Shown: piece by piece, positions 9,429 to 17,592 of the stretch
Position numbering within the stretch: position 1 is the stretch's first letter
How the letters are laid out: every line of letters starts with the position of its first letter
Assembly: GCF_003853645.1 (NCBI RefSeq)
Contig: NZ_QTPO01000032.1
Span: forward strand, 39,551-103,550
Direction: 5' to 3'
Length of the DNA: 64,000 bases
Origin: Burkholderia sp. Bp9143
GTDB lineage: Bacteria > Pseudomonadota > Gammaproteobacteria > Burkholderiales > Burkholderiaceae
Notes under the pieces: model-generated
The model's input: only the letters and a program-made list of their open reading frames with translations
What the model was told of the DNA's origin: nothing
Databases searched by the model: none
Translations under genes and position numbers: made by a program

Positions 9429-10217
9429 TCACCCCTTCCATGCTTCGGTCGGCCCGCCGAGCGCGCCGCAGGCTTCGATCGCGAGTTCGCGCAGGCGTCG
9501 TTCGTCGCCTCGGCCGGACAGCGCGTAACCCATGCCGCGATCCGACCAGAAATACGTGTGGCGGCCGGCGGCCGACATCGCCTGCGGAGCGAGGCGCCGC
9601 GCGTCGTAGGCCGTCATGTACAGCGTCACGCGCGCGCCGTCCGCACGCTGGTACATCAGTTGCGCGGCCGGCCCCGGGTCGCCCGGCAACAACCGGCCGC
9701 CCAGCAGCGCGTAGCCGTATTCATCGAGCGACGGTGCGCGCACGGGCCGGCCGAGACGCGCGGACAGCCATCCGGCCAGGCGCGCTGGGTCGCTCGCGTC
9801 GATTTCGACCGGGTGTTCACGATCGGCCGTATACACGGCATACGCGACATCCGCGCGTGCGGCAAATGCCGGCTCGGCGCCGAACGTCGTCCAGCCCGCG
9901 TGCAGCGCGATGCCGATCACCAGCCCGGCCGCCAGCCCCGCGAACGCATACGCAAAGCCACGCCAGCGCGGCGCGCGCCGCTGCACGAACAGCGCCGGTG
10001 CGGCAGCCGGCAGCGGGAACAGCGCGTGCAATGCATCGCGCTGCGCGCCGTAATGCGCGAACCGGTCGGCTTCCCGCGGATCGGACCGCAGCCGCTCGAG
10101 CACCTCGCGGCGCTCCTGCCCGGACAGCTCGCCGTCAAGCAGCGCCGACAGCAGCTGGGCCGACATGGCATCGTCCCGATCGTTCGAAGGTTTGCGCGGA
10201 TCGTCGTCGTCCATCAT
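9429..10217 (-). CDS. Membrane-anchored anti-sigma factor
   Basis: The 262-residue protein has an N-terminal cytoplasmic part, SAQLLSALLDGELSGQERREVLERL, typical of anti-sigma helices but without the Cys/His of zinc-binding types. A single membrane segment follows at about residues 87-108 (FAYAFAGLAAGLVIGIALHA), then a periplasmic domain of about 150 residues containing a repeated RxxxxTxYMTAYD-like strand pattern. It should hold the adjacent ECF sigma factor inactive until an envelope signal is received. Its start overlaps the sigma-factor stop as ATGA. The first Met pair (MMDDDD) makes the start uncertain by one codon. Confidence 0.88.
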   Translation of the reverse strand: MMDDDDPRKPSNDRDDAMSAQLLSALLDGELSGQERREVLERLRSDPREADRFAHYGAQRDALHALFPLPAAAPALFVQRRAPRWRGFAYAFAGLAAGLVIGIALHAGWTTFGAEPAFAARADVAYAVYTADREHPVEIDASDPARLAGWLSARLGRPVRAPSLDEYGYALLGGRLLPGDPGPAAQLMYQRADGARVTLYMTAYDARRLAPQAMSAAGRHTYFWSDRGMGYALSGRGDERRLRELAIEACGALGGPTEAWKG

Positions 10218-10729
10218 GTCTTTCCGATCACCCGTAACGCGGCCGCGCCGTGCACCGGCGGCTCGCCGGACAGCAGCGCACGCATCTGTTCACGCGCCCG
10301 TGACAGCCGCGACATCACCGTCCCCACCGGCACGCCGAGCACCTGTGCGGCGTCGCGGTAGCTCAACTCCTCGAGCGCAACCAGCAGCAGCACCTCGCGC
10401 TGCTCGACCGGCAGCCGGTACAGGGCGCGCTGCACGTCGCGCAGCAGCAGGCCGCCCGTCTCGTCAGTCCGCGCGGCCATCGTCTGCCATGGCGCGGTCG
10501 CATCGTCGACCGCGATCTCGCGCCGCGCACGCAACTGGTCGATGAAGCGGTGGCGCAACAGCGTCAACAGCCACGCGCGCAGGTTACCGCCGTCGCGCGG
10601 CGGCCGGTTCAGCGCGCGCTCGAGCGTGTCCTGCACGAGATCGTCCGCCCAGGCCCGGTCGCCCGTCAGCGCGCGCGCATACCGCGTGAGATGCGGCAGC
10701 CACACCAGCAAGTCCGATTCGTAGCTCAT
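10214..10729 (-). CDS. ECF-family RNA polymerase sigma factor
   Basis: The 171-residue protein has region 2 (LPHLTRYARALTGDRAWADDLVQDTLERAL, including the DLVQDT -10 recognition helix) and region 4 (LPVEQREVLLLVALEELSYRDAAQVL then VPVGTVMSRLSRAREQ, a helix-turn-helix). Length and domain layout are those of ECF sigma factors. It opens an operon with its anti-sigma factor, a cupredoxin, a LolA-like and an SRPBCC protein, so those are the likely direct targets. Start: ATG 10729. Confidence 0.95.
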   Translation of the reverse strand: MSYESDLLVWLPHLTRYARALTGDRAWADDLVQDTLERALNRPPRDGGNLRAWLLTLLRHRFIDQLRARREIAVDDATAPWQTMAARTDETGGLLLRDVQRALYRLPVEQREVLLLVALEELSYRDAAQVLGVPVGTVMSRLSRAREQMRALLSGEPPVHGAAALRVIGKT

Positions 10730-10775
10730 GCGGATGCCTTGCGCGTCGCCGCGCCGTCAGTCCGTCAGTCACTTC

Positions 10776-11135
10776 TCAGGGGCGCGCGACGTGCCACATG
10801 CCGCCAATCCCGTCGCCGCCTGCGTCACCGGCCTTGCGGTCCATCTTCCAGCGATACAGCGGACGGCCGTGGTACGCCCATTGCTTCTTGCCGTCGTCGC
10901 GCGTGACGAGGCTCAGTGCGCCCGACGCCTTGTCGTATGCGTCGGCGAGCGCCGGCGGCCAGTTGGCCGCGCAGGTGCCGGTGCACGTACTCTTGCCCGG
11001 CGCGTCGTGATCGAACACGTACAGCGTCATGTGATCTTCGTCGACCAGTTTCCCATCACCGGCTTGCGGCGGCTCGGCGGCCGCGGGCCGCACGATCGCG
11101 GCCGTCAGCGCGATGGCGAACAGCATCGTTTTCAT
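10776..11135 (-). CDS. Secreted repeat protein of the COG4315 (YxxxxD) type
   Basis: The 119-residue exported protein (signal peptide MKTMLFAIALTAAIVRPAAA) carries two copies of the COG4315 motif, LYVFDHD near residue 38 and LYRWKMD near residue 95, around a CTGTCAANWPP cysteine pair. The family is widespread in proteobacteria, often beside ECF sigma/anti-sigma genes, and has no proven function. The start at 11135 is chosen over an upstream frame to 11204 because of AGGAGAACGGGA just ahead. It sits 46 bp upstream of the sigma-factor gene on the same strand and may be its first target. Confidence 0.85.
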   Translation of the reverse strand: MKTMLFAIALTAAIVRPAAAEPPQAGDGKLVDEDHMTLYVFDHDAPGKSTCTGTCAANWPPALADAYDKASGALSLVTRDDGKKQWAYHGRPLYRWKMDRKAGDAGGDGIGGMWHVARP

Positions 11136-11320
11136 TCCCGTTCTCCTTGGCATGACATCACGGCACGGCGCCGCCGGACGGGACGTCGACTTCGTCATGG
11201 CCATTATCCCGCTGTCCGGCTGCGCCGCGACTCGGTATGTAAACGGACGGATCCGGCCGGTTATTCCATTCCGCCCCGCAATTCAGCGTCATTCCTCCTA
11301 TGAAATACATCAGGAACCCA

Positions 11321-11357
11321 AAGAAAAACGCGGCATGACCTTGCTGTCATGCCGCGT
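11321..11357 (-). terminator. Terminator of the repetitive-protein gene
   Basis: A 12-bp perfect stem, ACGCGGCATGAC/GTCATGCCGCGT (11328-11339 and 11346-11357), is followed on the minus strand by TTTTTCTT. It lies 56 bp downstream of the repetitive gene's stop. Confidence 0.9.
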
Positions 11358-11412
11358 CGTGCGACCCGTTGCGCGCGGCAGGCGATGGACCGCCGCCGCG
11401 CGTTCCGGCCGG

Positions 11413-13548
11413 TTACTTCGGCAATGCGCCCGTCACCGCCTGCAGCAGCGTCGACACCGGTGCGAGCGGGTTGTTCGCCGAGCTGTTGTCCGAGTGCGGT
11501 GTGACCGACAGGCTCGGCGTGGAACCCAGCGCCGTGCCCAGCGTCGCGCCGGCAGCATTGACGACCGTTGCCGTCGCGTTGCCGCCCGTCGACAGCAGCG
11601 AACCGGCTGCGCCCGCCGTGCTGCCCGCCGCGCTCGCGCCCGAGCCGAGCACGCTGCCGCCCGCCGCAGCCGTCGAACCGGCCGCGCCCGACAACGCGCC
11701 GGTCGCCTGCCCGAGGGCCGCCGGACCGTTCGCGAGGGCACCCGTCACCGAACCGAGCGCACCGCTCAGTGCGCCGGTCGGGTTGCTTCCGCCGGTCAGA
11801 CCGCTGACGAGGTTCGTGATCGGCGCGATCGGGCTTGCGCCCGACAGCGTGCCGACGACCTGGTTCACGACGCCCTGCACCGGCGCCAGCGGGTTCGTGC
11901 CGCCGAGGTTGCCCAGCGCGCCCGTCACCGAGTTGACCGCGTTGCTCAGTGCGCCGGCCGGGTTGCTGCCGCCGAGCGTGCCGACGACCTGGTTCACGAC
12001 GCCTTGCACCGGCGCCAGCGGATTCGATCCGCCGAGATTGCCGAGCGCGCCCGTCACCGAGCTGACCGCGTTGCTCAGTGCGCTGGCCGGGTTGCTGCTG
12101 CCGAGCGTGCCGACCACCTGGTTCACGACGCCTTGTACCTGCGCCAGCGGGTTCGAGCCGCCGAGATTACCGAGCGCGCCCGTCACCGAACCGAGCGCAC
12201 CGGTCAGCGCGCCGGCCGCGTTGCCGCCCGTCGGCAGCGCGTTCTGCAAGCCGCTGACGAGGTTCGTGATCGGCGCGATCGGGCTGCCACCGCCGGCGCC
12301 CGACAGCGTGCCGACGACCTGGTTCACGACACCCTGTACCGGCGCCAGCGGATTCGTGCCGCCGAGGCTGCCGAGCGCCCCCGTCACCGAGTTCACCGCG
12401 TTCGTCAGTGCACCAGCCGGATTGCCGTTGCCGAGCGTGCCGGCGAGTTGCGTGACGGCGCCTTGCACCGGTGCCAGCGGGCTCGACGCGCCGCCGATGT
12501 TGCCGAGTGTCCCCGTGATCGTATTGACCGCGTTGCTCAGCGCACCGGCCGGATTGCCGCTGCCCAGCGTGCCCGTGACCTGGTCGATGACGTTCTGGAT
12601 CGGTGCCAGCGGGTTCGTGCCGCCGACGTTGCCCAGTGCGCCCGTAACCGTGCCGAGCGCGCCGGTCAGTGCGCCAGCCGGGTTGCCGCCACCAAGCGCA
12701 TCCGTTACTTGATTCACTGCGCCTTGAACCGGCGCCAGCGGATTCGCACCGCCGACGTTGCCCAGTGCGCCCGTCACTGTGCCGAGTGCACCGGTCAATG
12801 CACCTGCCGGGTTGCCGCCGCCGAGCGTCCCCGTCACTTGATTCACCACACCCTGAACCGGCGCCAGCGGATTCGCACCGCCGCCGACGTTGCCCAGTGC
12901 GCCGGTAACCGTGCCGAGGGCACCAGTCAGCGCGCCTGCCGGATTGCTGCCGCCGAGCGTCCCCGTCACTTGATTGACGACACCTTGAACCGGTGCCAGC
13001 GGATTCGCGCCGCCACCGACGTTGCCCAGCGCACCCGTCACTTGATTGACGACACCTTGAACCGGTGCCAGCGGATTCGCGCCGCCGCCCACATTCCCCA
13101 GTGCGCCGGTTACCGTGCCAACTGCGTTGCTCAACGTCCCCGTCGCCGTATTCAGCGCACCGGTCACCGCGCCGGCCGGGTCGCCGCCACCGAACGCACC
13201 CGTCACCTGGTTCACCACACCTTGCACCGGCGCGAGCGGCGTCACCGCGCCGCCACCGCCGCCGAGCGCGCCTTGCAGCGCGTTCACCGCACCCGACAAC
13301 GCCTGCGCCGGATTGCCCAGCGACGTCTGAATCGCGCCCGACCCGCCCGCCGCCACGGTGACCGAACCGAGCGGCGACGTGCCGGTCGCCGCCAGTCCGA
13401 TCGACACGCCGTTCGTCGACGGACTCACGATCACTTGCGGAATCGGCAGCGCATCGAGCGTCGCCCCCATTGCCGAACCCGAAGCCAATACCCCGAACAC
13501 CGTCGCGACCGACAGCGCCACACCCGTCAATTTAAGATTTTTTCCCAT
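11413..13548 (-). CDS. Secreted low-complexity protein with about 11 tandem repeats
   Basis: The protein is about 711 residues. It has a signal peptide (MGKNLKLTGVALSVATV to GSAMGA), a short non-repeat N-terminus, then about eleven repeats that mostly run 42-45 residues. Each repeat has an NPLAPVQGVVNQVxGTLG half and an NPAGALTGALGTVTGALGNVGG half; one copy is cut to about 24 residues and two carry an insertion reading SPIAPITNLVSGL. The C-terminus returns to NNPLAPVSTLLQAVTG. Composition is Gly, Ala, Val, Asn, Leu and Thr, with almost no charge, no Cys and no aromatic residues. The pattern suggests an extended fibre or surface/matrix protein; no function can be assigned. The frame opens at 13614, but MGK at 13548 begins the signal peptide. 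Confidence 0.85.
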   Translation of the reverse strand: MGKNLKLTGVALSVATVFGVLASGSAMGATLDALPIPQVIVSPSTNGVSIGLAATGTSPLGSVTVAAGGSGAIQTSLGNPAQALSGAVNALQGALGGGGGAVTPLAPVQGVVNQVTGAFGGGDPAGAVTGALNTATGTLSNAVGTVTGALGNVGGGANPLAPVQGVVNQVTGALGNVGGGANPLAPVQGVVNQVTGTLGGSNPAGALTGALGTVTGALGNVGGGANPLAPVQGVVNQVTGTLGGGNPAGALTGALGTVTGALGNVGGANPLAPVQGAVNQVTDALGGGNPAGALTGALGTVTGALGNVGGTNPLAPIQNVIDQVTGTLGSGNPAGALSNAVNTITGTLGNIGGASSPLAPVQGAVTQLAGTLGNGNPAGALTNAVNSVTGALGSLGGTNPLAPVQGVVNQVVGTLSGAGGGSPIAPITNLVSGLQNALPTGGNAAGALTGALGSVTGALGNLGGSNPLAQVQGVVNQVVGTLGSSNPASALSNAVSSVTGALGNLGGSNPLAPVQGVVNQVVGTLGGSNPAGALSNAVNSVTGALGNLGGTNPLAPVQGVVNQVVGTLSGASPIAPITNLVSGLTGGSNPTGALSGALGSVTGALANGPAALGQATGALSGAAGSTAAAGGSVLGSGASAAGSTAGAAGSLLSTGGNATATVVNAAGATLGTALGSTPSLSVTPHSDNSSANNPLAPVSTLLQAVTGALPK
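11830..13230 (-). repeat. Tandem coding repeats (about 130-bp units)
   Basis: DNA repeats underlie the protein repeats of the secreted low-complexity gene. GGTGCCAGCGGATTC-type phrases recur about every 130 bp on the plus strand. Copies at 12720-13090 are near-identical, while those at 11850-12350 have drifted more. A 24-residue short copy near 13020-13090 looks like a recombination product. Confidence 0.85.
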
Positions 13549-13979
13549 CCTTACCCCATCTCGGTTGGCACTACGTTGATAAAGCATGGGGATGGATCGC
13601 ACGAAGTGTGCCACCTCGATAAAACGGATTGATTCGTTGGCCTATTGCAAGCCAATAACGGTCTTATATGGATTTCCGGGTAAATAAATGGAGCGCGCAG
13701 CCGCAATCATCTGACGATAAAAGCGTCCAGAGCGCGGATGTAACGTAACGTTTGCGAGCCCCGAAGTAACGTGTTCCGGTACATTCCCGGTCACATCGAA
13801 ACGTCCGTTGCGAAGCGTCGCCGGCTTGCCCGGGCGGATCGCCCGCTTCGCATTTCATTTTCATGAAAATGCATTAATAAATCGCTTGTTTGAAGATCTT
13901 CTTATTTCGCGATTTCTTTCCGATCGATTACGCAGATCATTTCCGGTTGCGTGGCTTTTGATTATGCGGACAGCCGAAT
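13549..13979. promoter_or_regulatory. Upstream region of the repetitive gene with a 16-bp perfect palindrome
   Basis: No supported gene lies here (a 66-residue minus frame at 13664-13864 has no recognisable features). The region is A/T-richer than its neighbours. It contains CATTTTCATGAAAATG (13856-13871), a perfect palindrome suited to a dimeric regulator, next to a short GGGCG-GAT-CGCCC inverted repeat at about 13832-13844. The palindrome is about 310 bp ahead of the repetitive gene's start. Confidence 0.5.
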
Positions 13980-14014
13980 GAAAAACTGTGACGGCCACAC
14001 GTGCGGCGGCCGTC
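13980..14014 (-). terminator. Terminator of the FAD dehydrogenase gene
   Basis: GACGGCC (13990-13996) pairs with GGCCGTC (14008-14014). On the minus strand the stem is followed by a CAGTTTTTC tract. Confidence 0.7.
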
Positions 14015-14028
14015 GTGTCGCAACGGGC

Positions 14029-15273
14029 TCAGCCGAAGCGCGCGGGTCGGTACGGATGGGGATCGATGTAGGTCGGCGTGCCCGTCATCATCTCGGCGAG
14101 CAGACGCCCGGTCGCGGGGCCGAGCGTGAGTCCGTGGTGGCAGTGGCCGAACGCGAACCACAAATGACGATGGCGCGGCGCAGGCCCGATCACCGGCCGC
14201 ATGTCGGGCGTGCACGGCCGCATCCCGAGCCACGGCGCCGGATCGAGGCGCTCGCCGATGCCGAACGCGTCGCGCGCCAGCGGCTCGGCACGCGCGAGCT
14301 GCACGCCGGTCGGCGGCGCGGCGCGCAACGCGATTTCGACGCCCGTCGTGAGCCGCAGGCGGCCGCCCTCCATCGGCGCGACGACGAAACCTTCCTCGGT
14401 ATCGCATACGGGCACGTTCAGCAGCGTGCGGGTCGGCCGGTAATGCATGTGATAGCCGCGCTTCGCGCGCAACGGAATCCGGTAGCCGAGCGGCGCGAAT
14501 ACGTGATCGGACCACGGCCCGAGCGCGACCACGGCCGACCGGGCCGCGATCGGCCCATGCACGGTATCGACCAGCCAGCCGTCGCACACCTGCGCGAGCG
14601 TCGTCGCGTCGCCGCGCACGAACGTGCCGCCGTCGCGCTCGAACAGCCGCGCGTACGCCTTCGTGAGGCCCCCGGGGCTCGACACGGTCTTCGGGTCCTG
14701 CCAGTGGAACGCCCCGCAGAATGCGTCGCCGATGCCGGGCTCGCGTTCGCGCAACGCGCGCGCGTCGAGCACGCTCATCCGCAGCCCGTGCGCGTCGGCC
14801 ACCCGCTGCTGCGCGCGCGCTTCCGCGTCGAACAGCGCGGGCGAACGGAACGCCTCGATCCACCCGCCGTCATGCACGAGCGGCTGCGCGTCGGTGCGCG
14901 CGAGCAGCGCGTCGTGCTCGACGACGCTCGCCGCGACGAGCGGCAGCATGTCGCGCGCGGCGGCCGCGAGCCGCTGCGGCGACGATTCGCGCCAGAAGCG
15001 CGCGAGCCAGCCCGCATACGCGGGCAATGCCTTGTAATCCCAATAGAGATCGACCGAGCGGTTGCGCGCGTAGCGCAACAGCGTGCCGAGCCGGCGCGGG
15101 AATGCGTACGGCACGACCGACGAGCGCTCGATCAGCCCCGCATTGCCGTGACTCGTTTCCTCGCCGGGCGCTCGCCGGTCGACGAGCGCGACGCGTAGCC
15201 CGCGATCCTGCAGATGCAGCGCCGACGACACGCCGACGATGCCGGCCCCCAGAACGATGACGTCGAAATCCAT
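14029..15273 (-). CDS. FAD-dependent D-amino-acid dehydrogenase (DadA/DauA-like)
   Basis: The 414-residue protein begins MDFDVIVLGAGIVGVSSALHL, an N-terminal Rossmann FAD motif. It has the family PGEETSHGNAGLI loop, a GLTKAYARLFERDGGTF central segment and a C-terminal WLGMRPCTPDMRPVIGPAP followed by FGHCHHGLTLGPATGRLL, as in DadA and glycine-oxidase-type flavoenzymes. It should oxidise the amino group of a D-amino acid to the 2-oxo acid. Together with the neighbouring ornithine-cyclodeaminase-like and YheO-type genes, this resembles the Pseudomonas dauBAR module, suggesting D-arginine or another basic D-amino acid; that is inference. The start is 15273; a frame open to 15318 adds a leader that misplaces the FAD motif. 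Confidence 0.9.
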   Translation of the reverse strand: MDFDVIVLGAGIVGVSSALHLQDRGLRVALVDRRAPGEETSHGNAGLIERSSVVPYAFPRRLGTLLRYARNRSVDLYWDYKALPAYAGWLARFWRESSPQRLAAAARDMLPLVAASVVEHDALLARTDAQPLVHDGGWIEAFRSPALFDAEARAQQRVADAHGLRMSVLDARALREREPGIGDAFCGAFHWQDPKTVSSPGGLTKAYARLFERDGGTFVRGDATTLAQVCDGWLVDTVHGPIAARSAVVALGPWSDHVFAPLGYRIPLRAKRGYHMHYRPTRTLLNVPVCDTEEGFVVAPMEGGRLRLTTGVEIALRAAPPTGVQLARAEPLARDAFGIGERLDPAPWLGMRPCTPDMRPVIGPAPRHRHLWFAFGHCHHGLTLGPATGRLLAEMMTGTPTYIDPHPYRPARFG

Positions 15274-15340
15274 GCTTCTCCGTACTGCGTCGAGATTCGG
15301 TGCGATGCACGCCGGCACCGAGGCCGGCGCGCGGCCAGGC

Positions 15341-16120
15341 TTACTTCGCGACGATGTCGCGCTTGAAGTACTTTTGAGACAGCGCGCTCAGCGTGCCGTC
15401 CTTCTTCAGCGCGTCGAGCGCGCCGACGATCCTCGCCTGCAGCGCCTTGTCGCCCTTGCGCATCCCGAAGCCCGTACCTTCGCCGAGGGTCGCGGGATCC
15501 TTCAGCGGCTCGCCGACGATCTGGTAGTCGCGGCCGGCCGGCTTGTCGAGGAAACCGTCCTGCGCGGTCTGCGCTTCCTGCACGGCCGCGTCGAGACGAC
15601 CGGCGACGAGATCGGCATAGATCTGGTCCTGGTCCTGATACGACACGATATCCACGCCCGCATTGGCCCAGTGCGCCTTCAGGAAATCCTCCTGCGACGA
15701 GCCCTGCAGCACGCCGACATGCTTGCCGCGCAGGCTCGCGGCATCGGGCCGCAGCGGCGAACCGCGATGCGCGACCATCACGATCGGCACCACGTAGATC
15801 GCCGGCGTGAAATCGATGCTCTGCTTGCGCTTCGCGGTGATGTTCATCGCGGAATTGATCGCGTCGAACTTGCGCGCCTGCAGCGCCGGGATCAGCCCGT
15901 CGAACGCATTCTCGACCCACACGCACTTCATGTTCAGCTTCGCGCAGACCGCGTTGCCGACGTCGACGTCGAAACCCTGCAGCTGGCCGGCCGGCGTCTT
16001 GCTCTCGAACGGCGGATAGGCGGCTTCGATCCCGAAGCGCAGCGTGGTCTGTTCCGCGTGGGCCGTGACGGCCGCGCACGCAAGCGCCGCGACGGCGCAG
16101 AGGGAAAGCTTCCAGTTCAT
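15341..16120 (-). CDS. Periplasmic basic amino-acid binding protein (ABC transporter)
   Basis: The 259-residue protein has a signal peptide (MNWKLSLCAVAALACAAVTAHA) and a family 3 solute-binding fold: LRFGIEAAYPPFESKTPAGQ, GFDVDVGNAVCAKLN, WDGLIPALQ-like FDGLIPALQARKFDAI, and SMNITAKRKQSIDFT. The YPPF, GFDVDxxxA and F(D/T)GLIPAL motifs match lysine/arginine/ornithine and histidine binders. No permease or ATPase gene is in the window, so it must share a transporter encoded elsewhere. It is 67 bp upstream of the FAD dehydrogenase on the same strand. Start ATG 16120 is preceded by GGACATCCC-type spacing; the longer frame to 16237 is rejected because it buries the signal peptide. Confidence 0.93.
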   Translation of the reverse strand: MNWKLSLCAVAALACAAVTAHAEQTTLRFGIEAAYPPFESKTPAGQLQGFDVDVGNAVCAKLNMKCVWVENAFDGLIPALQARKFDAINSAMNITAKRKQSIDFTPAIYVVPIVMVAHRGSPLRPDAASLRGKHVGVLQGSSQEDFLKAHWANAGVDIVSYQDQDQIYADLVAGRLDAAVQEAQTAQDGFLDKPAGRDYQIVGEPLKDPATLGEGTGFGMRKGDKALQARIVGALDALKKDGTLSALSQKYFKRDIVAK

Positions 16121-16253
16121 GGGATGTCCTTCGATTCCGGATTGAGGCGATGAAGACCGGTCGCGCGACGCCGTCGCCGGGCGTCGGATCGGCATGCGAT
16201 GCAGCCGGCCGCCGTGCGGCGACACGCTGGTCTGCATGCGAAATATAGACTCT

Positions 16254-16270
16254 TAGTCTACTATAGACTA
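16254..16270. promoter_or_regulatory. Dyad TAGTCTA-CTA-TAGACTA, candidate operator
   Basis: The 7-bp arms are a perfect inverted repeat around CTA. The left arm also pairs with TAGACT at 16246-16251, giving three alternating half-sites. It lies 134 bp upstream of the binding-protein start. The same half-site recurs at 16412-16424 on the other side of the divergent region. Confidence 0.6.
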
Positions 16271-16328
16271 TAGGGGATACGATAATCCCGGCGCTCATGC
16301 AGTCCATCGAAAAGCCGTCGATCGCCAT

Positions 16329-16353
16329 AAACATCGTTGATTTATCGATGTTT
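16329..16353. promoter_or_regulatory. Dyad AAACATCG-N9-CGATGTTT
   Basis: Perfect 8-bp arms surround a 9-bp spacer, centred midway between the divergent starts of the binding-protein gene and the cyclodeaminase-like gene. A dimeric regulator site is the simplest reading. Confidence 0.5.
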
Positions 16354-16411
16354 TTCCCACGGCGCGTGGTGCGATCCGGTCCTGGAAAGAAAAATTCACC
16401 GGACTTATTTT

Positions 16412-16424
16412 GTCTATATTAGAC
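16412..16424. promoter_or_regulatory. Dyad GTCTA-TAT-TAGAC, candidate operator
   Basis: It shares half-site and spacing with the dyad at 16254-16270 and lies 75 bp upstream of the cyclodeaminase-like start. The pair would let one regulator control both arms of the locus. Confidence 0.6.
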
Positions 16425-16498
16425 TTTTAATCCATCAAGAACACCGCCGGACGCCCCCTTTCGAGACTGTCCTGTCCGGCCCAGACCGGAGAAGTCCC

Positions 16499-17461
16499 AT
16501 GACGCAACCCGCCTCGACCCTGCCGCTGACCGTCGACGAAGCCGCGGTGCGCGCGGCGCTGCCGTCGCTCGACGTGCTCGGCACGCTGCGCCGCATGTTC
16601 GCGTCGCTCGCATCGGCCCGCGCGGTGCAGCCGCCGCAAACCCTCACGCTGTTCCCCGAGCAGGCCGGCGATTTCATCACGTATCTCGGCGCGCTCGCCG
16701 ACGAGCAGGTGTTCGGCGCGAAGCTGTCGCCGTACGTCGTGACGGGCGGCAAACCAATCGTCACCGCATGGACCGCGCTGATGTCGATGCGCACCGGCCA
16801 GCCGCTGATGTGGTGCGACGCGGGGCTGCTGACGGTCGAGCGCACGGCCGGCACGACGGCGCTCGCGGTCGACTGCCTCGCGCCGCGCGACGCGCGCCGG
16901 CTCGCCGTGATCGGCACGGGCGCGGTCGGCCTCGCGCATCTGCGCCACACGGCAGCACTGCGCGACTGGGCATCGATCAGCGTCCATTCGCCCGCGCTCG
17001 CCGGCGACCCGGCGCTGCAGGCGACGCTCACGCAGATCGATCCGCGCGCCCGCCCGGCCGCCAGCCTCGAGGCGTGCGTGCGCGACGCGGACGTCGTGAT
17101 GCTGTGCACGTCGTCGGGCACGCCGGTGCTCGCCGACGGCATGCTCACGCGCCCCGCGCTCGTCACGTCGATCAGCACCAACGTCGCGCGTGCACACGAG
17201 ATCCCGCCCGCATGGCTGCCCGACATGGACGTGTACTGCGACTACCGCGACACGACGCCCGCGAGCGCGGGCGAAATGCAGATCGCGGCGGCCGGGCACG
17301 GCTGGACGCCCGAGCGGATCGTCGGCGACTTGCCCGCGCTCGTCGCCGGCACCTGCGCGGCGCCGTCGCGCACGCGTCACGCGTTCTTCCGCTCGATCGG
17401 CCTCGGGCTCGAGGACATCGCGATCGCACACGCGCTGTACACGCATCTGACGCGCGCATGA
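16499..17461 (+). CDS. Ornithine cyclodeaminase / alanine dehydrogenase family protein (DauB-like)
   Basis: The 320-residue protein belongs to the OCD/µ-crystallin family. It has an N-terminal dimer domain, PPQTLTLFPEQAGDFITYLGAL, then GAKLSPYVVTGGKPIVTAWTALMSMRTGQPLMWCDAGLLTVERTAGTTALAVDCLA and the NAD(P) Rossmann motif VIGTGAVGLAHL. The R-T-A-(A/G) motif reads ERTAGTTALA. In Pseudomonas a member of this family (DauB) is an NAD(P)-dependent arginine dehydrogenase that completes D-to-L arginine conversion. Here it is followed at once by a DauR-like regulator and lies divergent from a D-amino-acid dehydrogenase, supporting that role. Start: ATG 16499; the longer frame to 16337 crosses the operator region. 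Confidence 0.9.
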   Translation: MTQPASTLPLTVDEAAVRAALPSLDVLGTLRRMFASLASARAVQPPQTLTLFPEQAGDFITYLGALADEQVFGAKLSPYVVTGGKPIVTAWTALMSMRTGQPLMWCDAGLLTVERTAGTTALAVDCLAPRDARRLAVIGTGAVGLAHLRHTAALRDWASISVHSPALAGDPALQATLTQIDPRARPAASLEACVRDADVVMLCTSSGTPVLADGMLTRPALVTSISTNVARAHEIPPAWLPDMDVYCDYRDTTPASAGEMQIAAAGHGWTPERIVGDLPALVAGTCAAPSRTRHAFFRSIGLGLEDIAIAHALYTHLTRA

Positions 17462-17592
17462 GCAGCACGCGCACGCGGGGCCGATACAATGGCGCAACCG
17501 CCGCGGCGGCGGCGCGCGGGCGCACGGACGAGCCGGTCGACGGCACGCCGGCGCGCCGCGCCGACGCACCGTCCGGCCCCCGCACACCCGAG

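Noticed and set aside
11113..13632. An 839-residue plus-strand frame with regular repeats opposite the repetitive secreted protein
   Set aside because: The repeats are the reverse image of the real repeats; the minus-strand product has a signal peptide, clean start and terminator, while the plus frame has only Arg-rich low complexity.
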